This document shows positions 15,206-23,697 of a stretch of 64,000 nt of DNA, piece after piece. The notes under the pieces are model-generated. The model was given only the letters and a program-made list of their open reading frames with translations, was not told the DNA's origin and searched no databases. The position numbers and the translations under genes were made by a program. Every line of letters begins with the position of its first letter. Position 1 is the stretch's first letter. The DNA is taken from positions 1 through 64,000 of the forward strand of contig LWRO01000025.1 of the NCBI GenBank assembly GCA_001657325.1, read 5' to 3'. This stretch comes from Geitlerinema sp. BBD 1991-9 (GTDB lineage: Bacteria > Cyanobacteriota > Cyanobacteriia > Cyanobacteriales > Geitlerinemataceae).

Positions 15206-17950
15206 TTAATTCATCTGTTTTAATAAATCCCCGAGCTGTTGCTGGTAACGACCGTAACTCGCCCAATCTCCTTGTTTTAACGCTTCTTGTGCCTTGTCGT
15301 AAATGTCCTGCGCCTGTTCGGCAAGTTCGGCAATTCCCGGTGTTTCAGTTGTCGGGACGCTTGAGAGTTGCGGTGATAGTGTTTCTCCTCCAAAAATTTC
15401 ATCGAGCGCCTGTTCTAACGTCGGTTCCATGACAACATCGTTGCCATACACCACGACCACCCGCTTCAATTCGGGGAGCTCCCCTTGTTCGGCTCGCAGA
15501 TAAATGGGTTCTACATATAACAACGATTGTTCGATGGGAATTACTAACAAATCGCCGCGAATCACTTTCGATCCTTGCTGACTCCAGAGCGTCAACTGTT
15601 GGGAAATTTGTGGATTTTGATCGATCCGCGCTTCAATCTGACTGGGGCCGTAAATGAGTTTTTGTTTGGGAAAATCGTAAACGAGCAGGTGTCCGTAATG
15701 TTCGCCATCCGATCGACCTGCCATCCATGCGATGGTATTGTCTTTGTTGACGGGTGTAAAGGGAAGAATGAGTGCGAATTCCTCTTTTTCTTCCTCGGGA
15801 AGACGCATAATAATGTAATAGGGTTCGACGACCTCTTGCGTGTCTTCATAAATTTCGTTGGGGAACCGCCATAAGTCTTCTCGATTGTAGAAAACCTCTG
15901 GATTTTCCATGTGGTACGACAAATACATTTGCGCCTGAATGGCAAACAAGTCGAACGGATAGCGAAAATGGCTGGCGATCGACTGGGGAATTTCAGATTT
16001 AGAAGTCCATAAACTCGGAAAAATCTTTTGATAGGTTGCTAAAACGGGATCGCTTTCGTCGACGATATAAAATTTCATCGTCCCGTCGTAAGCATCGATC
16101 GCGACTTTGACGGAGTTCCGAATGTAGTTGACGTTTCCGCGAACGAGTGCGCCTAAATTCCGTTGGCTGAGCGTCAGTGCGGCGTTGTCGCTTTGTACGA
16201 CAGGTTTCGAGTAAGGGTATCGATCGCTGGTGGTGTACCCTTCGACAATCCACAGAATTCGTCCGTCGATTAGGGTAATGTACGGATCGCTATCAAATCG
16301 TAAAAACGGTGCGACGGTTCGGATACGATCGAGGATTTGGCGGTGGTAGTGAATACGGGAGTTTTGATCGAAATAACTCGAAATGAGGGTTTTGAGATTG
16401 CTTCGATCGAAGGCATACGCCAAACGATGCCAAGGTGTGGGAATCGGAACGCCTCCGGGTCCGTCGTAGTTATTTAAGGCGTTTTCTTCCCCTTGTGGGT
16501 AGTCGAACTCTTGGGTTTTCGTTCCCGTAAAAATATAGTCAGTTGTCGCTTCTCCGTAGTAAATTCGCGGTTGTTCGACTTCGATCGCAACGTTAGAAAC
16601 TGGGGGAATGTCTTTAATGAAAAATTCGGGTAAACCGTCCGGTGTCACGCGATTGACGGGACTCATTACGACCCCGTAGCCGTGGGTATATTTCAGACGT
16701 TGGTTTACCCAAGTTTTCGCCTGTTGGGGAACTTGTGCGTAAGACAACTCTCGTGGCGCTAACATCACTTGACGGTAGCTCAAACCATCTGCGTTGTATC
16801 GATCGAGATCGACATCGAGAAAGCGATAGTACAGTCGAATTTCTTGCAGTTGTCGGTAGGTACTCAACAAGGGACGGTAATCCCACAGACGAATGTTATC
16901 GATCGTGGACGAGTTGGCGTTTAAAACCGATCGATCGAGGTTTTCTTCAACTGGATAATCGTGACGTTCCACCGTCTCTAAACCATAGGCGAGGCGCGTA
17001 AACTCGATATTATTGGCAACGTAAGGTTTTTCTTTCGCCAATTCGTTCGGTTCGACGATAAAGGCTTGGGTCAGCCAGGGATAAATCCCTCCCGCGAACA
17101 CCCATAGAGCGATCGAAATTCCCATGCCAAACAAAGGAAGCGCGAAACTATGTTGCCACAACGCCACACCACACAAAACGGCTAGAGCAATGGTGGCGAA
17201 ACTCATCACGCTGTAAGCGGGAAGTCGCGCGTTCACATCGGTATATCCCGCACCGAAGACCACGCCGTCGCTGGAATATAGCAATTCGTATCGTTGTAGC
17301 CAAAACCCGATCGCCAGCAAGATCGCCACTACCGCCAGCAGCGCACTCAGATGAACTCGCGTTCCGCCAGTCACCAAATGCGTCCAACCACGGCCCAATC
17401 CAATCTCGCCTTTGAGTGCGTAAACGGTTATCGCGATCGCCAATCCCAAAATCGTGACGGAGAGTAATCCGCTTTGTAAAGCCTCGTAGAAGGGTAAGCC
17501 GAACAGGTAAAAGCTTAGGTCTCGATCGAAAATCGGATCTCGGGTTCCGAATTCGGTGGCGTTGAAAAATTTAACAATGGTTTCCCACTCTGATATTGCC
17601 GCTGAGGCAACTGATAGGGAAATCAAAACGGTCAGGATCGCCGCGACGAAGTTCGGGAGTTTTATCGTGTAAGGACTCCAGACGCGGCTTTCTGCGAGAA
17701 AGCGAAACAGCCGATATCGCGTCACCTGCATCGCGATGCGGTAGTTTCCCCACAAAATCAACGCACACCCGACAAACGCCACCCCCCACGCGATCAGTTG
17801 CCACTGGATGCGCGTCCAGAACACTTGGGAAAAGCCGACGGATTCAAACCACCACGATTCGGTGAGCAGATGGACGAGGGTTCCCGATAGCAGCAATCCC
17901 AGCAGGAGGACGACGGCGATCGAGAGAACGAGGTTTTGGCGAGGTTTCAT
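15206..17950 (-). CDS. UPF0182 family integral membrane protein
   Basis: A 914-residue protein of the UPF0182/COG1615 family. The N-terminal 320 residues hold about seven transmembrane helices (for example LVLSIAVVLLLGLLLSGTLV and FATIALAVLCGVALWQHSFA). A large soluble domain of about 550 residues follows, with the conserved NIEFTRLAYGL, YTHGYGVVMSPVNRVTPDGLP-type region (YTHGYGVVMSPVNRV), RIYYGE and GSKVIRGDLLVIPIEQSLLY-like segments. A glutamine-rich coiled tail (DWASYGRYQQQLGDLLKQMN) ends the protein. The family occurs in cyanobacteria, actinobacteria and some archaea, and its function is unknown. It stands alone between repeat-rich spacers, without an operon partner. Confidence 0.93.
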   Translation of the reverse strand: MKPRQNLVLSIAVVLLLGLLLSGTLVHLLTESWWFESVGFSQVFWTRIQWQLIAWGVAFVGCALILWGNYRIAMQVTRYRLFRFLAESRVWSPYTIKLPNFVAAILTVLISLSVASAAISEWETIVKFFNATEFGTRDPIFDRDLSFYLFGLPFYEALQSGLLSVTILGLAIAITVYALKGEIGLGRGWTHLVTGGTRVHLSALLAVVAILLAIGFWLQRYELLYSSDGVVFGAGYTDVNARLPAYSVMSFATIALAVLCGVALWQHSFALPLFGMGISIALWVFAGGIYPWLTQAFIVEPNELAKEKPYVANNIEFTRLAYGLETVERHDYPVEENLDRSVLNANSSTIDNIRLWDYRPLLSTYRQLQEIRLYYRFLDVDLDRYNADGLSYRQVMLAPRELSYAQVPQQAKTWVNQRLKYTHGYGVVMSPVNRVTPDGLPEFFIKDIPPVSNVAIEVEQPRIYYGEATTDYIFTGTKTQEFDYPQGEENALNNYDGPGGVPIPTPWHRLAYAFDRSNLKTLISSYFDQNSRIHYHRQILDRIRTVAPFLRFDSDPYITLIDGRILWIVEGYTTSDRYPYSKPVVQSDNAALTLSQRNLGALVRGNVNYIRNSVKVAIDAYDGTMKFYIVDESDPVLATYQKIFPSLWTSKSEIPQSIASHFRYPFDLFAIQAQMYLSYHMENPEVFYNREDLWRFPNEIYEDTQEVVEPYYIIMRLPEEEKEEFALILPFTPVNKDNTIAWMAGRSDGEHYGHLLVYDFPKQKLIYGPSQIEARIDQNPQISQQLTLWSQQGSKVIRGDLLVIPIEQSLLYVEPIYLRAEQGELPELKRVVVVYGNDVVMEPTLEQALDEIFGGETLSPQLSSVPTTETPGIAELAEQAQDIYDKAQEALKQGDWASYGRYQQQLGDLLKQMN

Positions 17951-18101
17951 GGTTCGGGAGATTTCGAGCTTCCTCGATCTTAGTGGATGAGTGAAGGGCG
18001 AATTGGGTTCTTGAAGGGATTCTCAACAAACGCTTTCGTCGCTCTCTTGTTTGAGCGCAGCGGCGTTGTCAAGCGAGGATTCTCGTTGCGGACATCTGAG
18101 A

Positions 18102-18202
18102 GGGTGCATCTCACTTTTGAGATCGAAACCCCACCCATTCTCCCCTGAGCCAGGGGAGGTGCCGAAGGCGGAGGGGTCTTTCTAGGAAATTGAGATGCAC
18201 CC
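18102..18202 (-). mobile_element. MITE-like repeat family A, copy 3, with 8-bp target duplication
   Basis: A 101-bp element with ends GGGTGCATCTCA and TGAGATGCACCC in perfect inverted order. It is flanked by the identical 8-mer ATCTGAGA at 18094-18101 and 18203-18210. The interior contains the GCCGAAGGCGGAGG core in the orientation opposite to copies 1, 2, 4 and 5. Confidence 0.9.
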
Positions 18203-18668
18203 ATCTGAGATTGAGTCGAGATTGACAGGGGTCGAAGCGTTCCTCTGTTCGATCGGGGTCAGAACGACCTTTTAAATATAGATAGGCATCGATCGATACG
18301 GGGTCAGCAATTTGGCAAATCTCGGCAACCTTTTTTCTCGGTAAACGTATCGCTAGTTGGACGAAGTTTTATTTTTTAGAATAATAACGATTATCAGTCT
18401 AAGTTTGATTTTGTATAGACTTAGACCAATTATTTTGATTTTGTATCTTAAGCAACTTTTTTCGCTTTGTAGCTGTGGTTGACTTGTAGTCACGGTTTCC
18501 AAATAAGCAACTCATTGTTCGTCGTTAAATTGCTCTCGAAATTGACAATTGTTCGCTCGTTAAAATGCTGAGTCAAATCGCGAGATCTAGGATCTCTCAA
18601 GACTCCGTTTAGATTGACTCGATCGCCTAAAAAAATTACGCAATCGAGCTAGTTTATCAAATCATTTC

Positions 18669-18769
18669 GGGTGCATCTCAATTTCCTAGAAAGACCCCTC
18701 CGCCTTCGGTACCTCCCCTTGCTCAGGGGAGGATGGGTGGGGTTCCGATCTCAAAAGTGAGATGTACCC
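18669..18769 (+). mobile_element. MITE-like repeat family A, copy 4, with 8-bp target duplication
   Basis: A 101-bp element with ends GGGTGCATCTCA and TGAGATGTACCC. It is flanked by the identical 8-mer ATCATTTC at 18661-18668 and 18770-18777. The core is CCTCCGCCTTCGGTACCTCC. Confidence 0.9.
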
Positions 18770-19036
18770 ATCATTTCGTGTTTCGAGGGTGCAGTTTAAC
18801 TAAAACAGCTGAAGTATGAGTTTCTATTAACTCGACATTCAAAAAATTTCTCAAACAAATGGGTTGACTTGAAATCGTAGAAATATTTCGATCGAAGCCT
18901 TAGATAGCTTTTAAACGTTATCGCAACTTGCCATGTCAAAAAATGGCAGGAATTCACGCTGCTTCGATTTGCCTCGATCGCTATCCCGATCTGTCAAGCA
19001 GGATGAATTGAGCCCCTAAAATCAGGAGATAGAATC

Positions 19037-20242
19037 ATGCCTGAGACTTTGTTCAAAGTCGATCTCACCAAACCAATGACCGAGCAGGAAATGCCAGGTC
19101 ATAACCGCTGGCATCCCGACATCCCGGCGGTGGTTTCTGTCAATCCCGGTGATGTTTTTCGGATTGAATGTAAAGATTGGACAGACGGACAAATTAAAAA
19201 TGACGATAGTCCCGATGACGTTCGAGATGTCGATCTAACCGTCGTACACGTACTCAGCGGGCCGATTTGGGTCAACGGCGCTCAACCCGGTGATATTTTA
19301 GTAGTCGATTTGTTAGATATCGGCGCACTTCAAGGCGATGAATGGGGATTTACTGGAATTTTCGATCGAAACAACGGCGGCGGTTTTTTAACGGATCATT
19401 TCCCCAACTCCGCCAAAGCCATTTGGGATCTTCAAGGTATTTACACCTCGTCGAGACACATTCCTGGAGTACGCTTTGCAGGTATTACTCACCCCGGCTT
19501 AATTGGCTGTGCGCCATCCCACGAGTTACTCGCCAAGTGGAACCAGCGGGAGCGGGAATTAGTCAACACTGCACCCGACTTGCGAACCTACGGCGCAGGA
19601 CTTTCTGGTAGCGAACCCGTTCTCGCCGCACTTCCCAATCCCCAAAATGCCATTCTCGGAACGTTACCCGCCTCCGAATACGATCGAGTTGCAGCAGAAG
19701 CCGCGCGAACTGTTCCCCCCCGAGAACACGGTGGAAACTGCGATATCAAAAACCTCTCCAGGGGAACGCGAATTTATTTCCCCGTCTACGTTGAGGGAGC
19801 CAAGCTGTCGATGGGTGACATTCACTTCTCACAAGGGGATGGAGAGATTTCCTTCTGTGGTGCGATCGAGATGTCGGGTTACATCGATCTACACGTGGAT
19901 ATCATCAAAGGTGGGATGGAAAAATATGGCATGGTGAATCCCATTTTTAAACCCGGCCCGGTCGAACCTCGCTATTCTGAATATCTCGTTTTTGAAGGCA
20001 TTTCGGTCGATGAATTCACCGGAAAACAGTACTACATGGACGTTCATATTGCCTATCGACAGGCGTGTTTGAACGCGATCGAGTATCTGAAGAAATTCGG
20101 CTATACTGGCGAACAAGCGTATTTATTACTCAGTTGTGCGCCGGTTGAAGGACGGATTAGTGGCATTGTTGATATTCCCAATGCCTGTGCGACGTTGGCG
20201 ATTCCCACCGAAATTTTCGACAAAGATATTCTGCCGGTGTAA
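19037..20242 (+). CDS. fmdA: Formamidase/acetamidase (FmdA family)
   Basis: A 401-residue amidohydrolase of the FmdA/AmdA family that hydrolyses formamide (or short amides) to ammonia and the acid. Conserved segments include MPGHNRWHPDIPAVVSVNPG, LSGPIWVNGAQPGDILVVDL, GFTGIFDRNNGGGFLTDHFP, HPGLIGCAPS, PPREHGGNCDIKNLSRGTRI and FPVYVEGAKLSMGDIHFSQG. The last two carry the E-H-G-G-N-C-D and G-D-x-H metal/catalytic residues. Length matches the family. A strong AGGAGA precedes the ATG by 7 bp. An fmdB-type zinc-ribbon gene follows 144 bp downstream on the same strand, the arrangement known from methylotroph fmdA-fmdB. It likely provides ammonia from amides under nitrogen limitation. Confidence 0.95.
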   Translation: MPETLFKVDLTKPMTEQEMPGHNRWHPDIPAVVSVNPGDVFRIECKDWTDGQIKNDDSPDDVRDVDLTVVHVLSGPIWVNGAQPGDILVVDLLDIGALQGDEWGFTGIFDRNNGGGFLTDHFPNSAKAIWDLQGIYTSSRHIPGVRFAGITHPGLIGCAPSHELLAKWNQRERELVNTAPDLRTYGAGLSGSEPVLAALPNPQNAILGTLPASEYDRVAAEAARTVPPREHGGNCDIKNLSRGTRIYFPVYVEGAKLSMGDIHFSQGDGEISFCGAIEMSGYIDLHVDIIKGGMEKYGMVNPIFKPGPVEPRYSEYLVFEGISVDEFTGKQYYMDVHIAYRQACLNAIEYLKKFGYTGEQAYLLLSCAPVEGRISGIVDIPNACATLAIPTEIFDKDILPV

Positions 20243-20300
20243 CGTCCGAGATTCCAAGGTCTGCAACTCAAACATCTAAATTTTTGGATGTTTGTTAAAA

Positions 20301-20336
20301 ATCCACACCCCATTACAGTTTGGGGTGTTGGATTGA
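20301..20336 (+). terminator. Hairpin between fmdA and fmdB
   Basis: ATCCACACCCCA pairs with TGGGGTGTTGGAT (one bulge) around a 7-base loop. No T-run follows, so it may attenuate rather than terminate. A smaller hairpin (AAACATC/GATGTTT, 20270-20293) lies just before it. Confidence 0.4.
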
Positions 20337-20386
20337 ATTAAGCGTTCGTATTTTATTGTCTAGCCGTTCAGATACCTCAACGATCG

Positions 20387-20647
20387 ATGCCACTTTACGA
20401 ATTTCAATGTAAGCGTTGCGGAATTTTCGAGGAATGGAGATCGATGTCGGAGAGCCGCGTTCCAGCCTACTGTCCGACCTGCCAGGAACTGGGAAAACGC
20501 ATTTTTTCCGCTCCGACTCTGCTTTCCAGTTCGCTTCGCCTCAAACGAGTCAATCCCGAACCTCAACTCGTGAAACACGATGGGGAACCCAAGCCGCCAA
20601 GGGTTAAGAATCATACAGGAGGACGACCCTGGATGATCGGACATTAA
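20387..20647 (+). CDS. fmdB: FmdB-family zinc-ribbon protein
   Basis: An 86-residue protein. The N-terminus MPLYEFQCKRCGIFEEWRSM and PAYCPTCQELGKRIFSAPTL give the two-CxxC zinc ribbon of the FmdB/CxxC_CXXC_SSSS family. The C-terminal tail is basic and ends TGGRPWMIGH, a common cyanobacterial form. In methylotrophs FmdB was proposed to regulate fmdA. The proximity here (144 bp, same strand) fits a related role. Biochemical function is unproven. Confidence 0.9.
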   Translation: MPLYEFQCKRCGIFEEWRSMSESRVPAYCPTCQELGKRIFSAPTLLSSSLRLKRVNPEPQLVKHDGEPKPPRVKNHTGGRPWMIGH

Positions 20648-20714
20648 TCAACACTCGATCGAGAATGAGTCACGGTTCTTGCAGTTAATAAAGCAATAGC
20701 CAAAGAGATGGTAG

Positions 20715-20746
20715 AAACCTTCATTCAAACAAAATGAAGGTTTTTT
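20715..20746 (+). terminator. Rho-independent terminator of fmdAB region
   Basis: AAACCTTCATT (20715-20725) pairs with AATGAAGGTTT (20733-20743), directly continuing into a T-run (TTTTTTATT). The stem is perfect. Confidence 0.9.
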
Positions 20747-21171
20747 ATTGAAAACAGAAAAAGGTAAATCCAGTCTTCTTAATAAGCCATGGCAAGTCTA
20801 TTTGATTTGTGAACAGCATTGCAGGCTATAATTCTTGCGCCACAAAGGTTTTATCCTGAAAAGGCTTTACGAATCAGTTAGGCTCGATCTATAACGTTTT
20901 CGGAACCTAGGCAAGGCGAAGGCAGAAGAATAGAAAGAGCAGCCTGGAGAAATGGAGTATCTGTCGCCATTGTTTCTATTATTCCGTTTAAAGGTGAACG
21001 GTAGCTATTCAGGGAAATAGGGTGTAAACTGAGAGATATAGAAGAGAGAATCAGGATAGACATAGTCAAGGACGTTTGACTCTTGATTTTCTGATTCAGG
21101 TTCTGCGATCTGATTCTCATTCTCGACTGACTCTACTATCCCTTGAATAGTTACGGTGAACACGAGTAGAC
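20747..21171. other. Intergenic region, possible decayed coding sequence
   Basis: No gene is supportable. On the plus strand around 20905-21000 a short stretch reads like protein (RRIERAAWRNGVSVAIVSII) but is closed by stops on both sides. It may be a remnant of an unidentified gene. Nothing else is seen. Confidence 0.4.
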
Positions 21172-22086
21172 ATGAACTACGATCGTTTTATCAGTCCAGA
21201 AAAACTATTTAATGCTATTGAAGATCGAAATTTTAAAAACCTTAAAGAGCTGATAAATTCCGGTTGTGATGTTAATAGAAGTGATTCTGAAGACGACATA
21301 ACTCCTTTAATGTATGCAGCGACTATTGGAGATTTAGAAATCGTAAAACTCTTGGTAGAAGCGTGCGCTGATGTTAATGCAAAATCAGCATATGGAAACT
21401 CAGCTTTATTTGATGCTGCTTTTAGTGAAAATCAAAAAGTTTTTAAGTACCTTGAACCTTTAACAAACATACAAATACAGCTGGCTGTAAAGAGATATAT
21501 TAAAACAGGCAAAACTTATCCACCCCGTGCATATGAAATGGTCAATACATTGACCGAACAAGCACTTCATGGGAATCTGGAAGCAGTTGCATTCATATTA
21601 TCAAAAGGGATAAATGTTAATGCCCTTGACTCTAAGGGTGAAACAGCTCTGTTAAAAGCAATTCAAAGTAAAAAAGACGATGTCGTACATTTTTTACTAA
21701 AAGCCGGAGCCGATCCCAATATCAAAGAGCAATGTGAACGAGGACGTACACCTCTTATCGTTGCATTACAGGAAGGAAGTGAGAAAGCTTTTCAGATGCT
21801 CTTGGAAGCGAGAGCGGATATTAATGCTTCTAGCGATCGTGGTGCGACGGCTTTGATAGCGGCGGTATGGGTTAGAAATGTAACTGCTGTAAGACAGCTA
21901 CTACAGATGGCTGCTGATACAAAACCAAAGCAGGATGAAGCGGGTGCATCTCATTTTCGTAGAATGCCTCCTCCGCCTTCGGTACCTCCACTTAGCAAGG
22001 GGAGAATGGGTGGTGTTCCGATCGCAAAACTGAGATGCACCCATCGAACATCGTGTTTATATGTAAAAATTTTGTTGCTTCTTTGA
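21172..22086 (+). CDS. Ankyrin-repeat protein with C-terminus replaced by a MITE insertion
   Basis: The first 257 residues contain about six ankyrin repeats (TPLMYAATIGDLEIVKLLVE, ADVNAKSAYGNSALFDAAFS, TALLKAIQSKKDDVVHFLLK, TPLIVALQEGSEKAFQMLLE, TALIAAVWVRNVTAVRQLLQ). Such proteins mediate protein-protein contacts. From 21942 the frame runs through a complete 101-bp family A repeat, which encodes residues 258-290 (GASHFRRMPPPPSVPPLSKG), and ends shortly after it. The original end is therefore lost or replaced. The gene is AT-rich compared with neighbours. Whether the product still folds is unclear; the repeats themselves look intact. Confidence 0.75.
   Translation: MNYDRFISPEKLFNAIEDRNFKNLKELINSGCDVNRSDSEDDITPLMYAATIGDLEIVKLLVEACADVNAKSAYGNSALFDAAFSENQKVFKYLEPLTNIQIQLAVKRYIKTGKTYPPRAYEMVNTLTEQALHGNLEAVAFILSKGINVNALDSKGETALLKAIQSKKDDVVHFLLKAGADPNIKEQCERGRTPLIVALQEGSEKAFQMLLEARADINASSDRGATALIAAVWVRNVTAVRQLLQMAADTKPKQDEAGASHFRRMPPPPSVPPLSKGRMGGVPIAKLRCTHRTSCLYVKILLLL
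21942..22042 (+). mobile_element. MITE-like repeat family A, copy 5, inside ankyrin gene
   Basis: A 101-bp copy with ends GGGTGCATCTCA and TGAGATGCACCC. Flanking 8-mers (GATGAAGC and ATCGAACA) are not identical, so the target duplication has decayed or never formed. It is read through in frame by the host ORF. Confidence 0.88.
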
Positions 22087-22849
22087 GTAGAGTCTAAAAC
22101 TGAAAACACAAATTTTTGAATCGTCGAAATTTACCGTTACTTTAACATCAAACTGATAAATTTTTTATCGGGTTATGTCCACTTTTAAAGAAAATTTAAA
22201 AATAACGAGTGAGAAAAGAATCGAACTTAAAACAGTAGATGCAACCATCGAGAAATATACTCGTGTCTCGAGAGCAAAATCGTCAGATGGCGGAAGCCTC
22301 GATCGAATCGCGCCGTCTCGAACTAAACGATTTTCCGAATTACAGGATATCCGCTGGAATGACCAGTGCTTCCAACGAGAGACATTAAACTCCGATGAAC
22401 ATCAATTGTCGAGGGTTCGTTGCTAATCTGGGTTGGATTGGTGACACGATAGGTCAATCCTTTAAATTGAGCGACACTATAGACGTGTTGGGTTTCAAGC
22501 GGGTTGGGTGCGAAGTTGCTATGTTGCATCGTTGGCTCTCTCAATTCATCCGTTGATTTTAGAATAGCCGGACGTAGAAAAAGTTTCCGCGATCTCCATC
22601 TCCTCAGAGCGCAGAGATCGATCGAGGTTGGGGGTGACTCGATCGAAATCCACCACGCGATCGAAATCACCCTCTACGATCCGCGCCAGTCCGTCGTGAC
22701 ATTCCCCGTTCGCCGCTCGTATTGTACGGGAATTTCCGAAAAGGTCGGGTTTGAAGACTTCACGCTGGTTAAGGAGCGTTTAACCCCATTGGAAACGCAC
22801 AGCAGATCGGGAGCGGAGTTCGTCCAAAGAATCAACTTTTGTTAAGACT
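22087..22849. other. Spacer with weak coding traces
   Basis: Between the ankyrin gene and the SirB1-type gene. It contains one plausible small minus-strand gene (22323-22529). A plus-strand frame at 22620-22845 includes protein-like IEITLYDPRQSVVTFPVRRS, but it has no convincing start and overlaps the small gene's upstream region. A short frame starting at 22175 (MSTFKENLKITSEKRIELKT) has no recognisable continuation. Confidence 0.4.
22323..22529 (-). CDS. Small hypothetical protein, 68 aa
   Basis: From ATG at 22529 it encodes MQHSNFAPNPLETQHVYSVA followed by QFKGLTYRVTNPTQ and ending GYPVIRKIV. The frame stays open 47 codons upstream without a likely start. A purine-rich GAGAGAG lies 8-14 bp before the chosen ATG. 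Composition looks protein-like, but I recognise no family. No membrane segment. Confidence 0.45.
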   Translation of the reverse strand: MQHSNFAPNPLETQHVYSVAQFKGLTYRVTNPTQISNEPSTIDVHRSLMSLVGSTGHSSGYPVIRKIV

Positions 22850-23668
22850 TCACGACTGCAATCGCGCGAGTAACTGTTGAATCGTGGACGCATCGGGAGC
22901 GTTGGGACGCATTTCGAGATAGCGTTCTAAATCTCGAATCGCTTCGATCGATCGTCCAGCCTGATAGTACAACAGCCCTCGATCGCGCAGTTCCATCACA
23001 GAATCGGGGTTTAACAGCAAAATCCGCTCGATCGATCCCAACGCTTTCGACATTTCTTGTCGAGAAATATAAACCGCTTTTAAATTCGTGAGCATCCGAA
23101 CGAGAAATTCCCGAGAAGTGACCGGGTCGAGAAATTCCGGTCGCATTCTAACCGGTTGTCCGTAAACTTGACTCAGGCGCGTTTCGCAATCTTGCGGAAA
23201 TAAAACTTCTCCACCGTTGAACGCATCAACGAAAATTCCCGCATCTTCAAAATCGGGACGAATGATAAAATGTCCGGGCATCCCAATCCCAACCATCGGA
23301 AAGTCAATGCGCTTGGCGATTTCGAGATACACCAACGATAGCGCGATGGGAATTCCCGTGCGTCGATCGATAACGTTGTTGAGGTAACTATTCCTCGGAT
23401 CGTAATAGTCATCTCGATTGCCACGAAACCCTAAATCTTCAAACAGATATTGATTGAGCGTTTGAATAACACGCATGGGATAGCGTTCTGGGGGAAGTCG
23501 TTCGGAAACTTCCGTCGCCATTGTATCTAAGGCATTCAGATATTCATCAATATCGAGTTCGGGATATTCTTCCCAAGCGATGCACAATGAAGCTGCTGCT
23601 AAATCGATATCTTCATCGTCTCGATCGATCTCTCTGTAAAACCGTTGTCGGGGCAAAGAAAAATTCAT
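22850..23668 (-). CDS. SirB1-family protein (transglutaminase-like fold with TPR)
   Basis: A 272-residue protein. Residues 1-190 match the SirB1 N-terminal transglutaminase-like domain: AAASLCIAWEEYPELDIDEY, LNQYLFEDLGFRGNRDDYYD, PRNSYLNNVIDRRTGIPIAL, SLVYLEIAKRI, GIGMPGHFIIRP. The catalytic cysteine usual in active transglutaminases is absent from the RRTGIPI region, as is typical of this family. The C-terminus has two TPR-like helical pairs (SKALGSIERILLLNPDSVME, then AIRDLERYLEMRPNAPDAST). Function in cyanobacteria is not established; the family has a regulatory or scaffold role elsewhere. It is probably cotranscribed with the alpha/beta hydrolase upstream (gap about 30 bp). Confidence 0.88.
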   Translation of the reverse strand: MNFSLPRQRFYREIDRDDEDIDLAAASLCIAWEEYPELDIDEYLNALDTMATEVSERLPPERYPMRVIQTLNQYLFEDLGFRGNRDDYYDPRNSYLNNVIDRRTGIPIALSLVYLEIAKRIDFPMVGIGMPGHFIIRPDFEDAGIFVDAFNGGEVLFPQDCETRLSQVYGQPVRMRPEFLDPVTSREFLVRMLTNLKAVYISRQEMSKALGSIERILLLNPDSVMELRDRGLLYYQAGRSIEAIRDLERYLEMRPNAPDASTIQQLLARLQS

Positions 23669-23697
23669 GTTGCTGGCGAATGGGTTTAAAAACAGGT

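Larger units (their letters stand above)
17951..19036. other. Long intergenic region with two family A repeats
   Basis: Just over 1 kb with no supportable gene. It is AT-rich in the middle (about 18340-18660) and holds two family A elements in opposite orientations (18102-18202 and 18669-18769). Just before fmdA there is a good ribosome-binding site AGGAGA at 19024-19029. Confidence 0.65.

Noticed and set aside
20878..21120. 80-codon minus-strand frame upstream of the ankyrin gene
   Set aside because: Low-complexity S/L/I-rich, no start context, no recognisable family.
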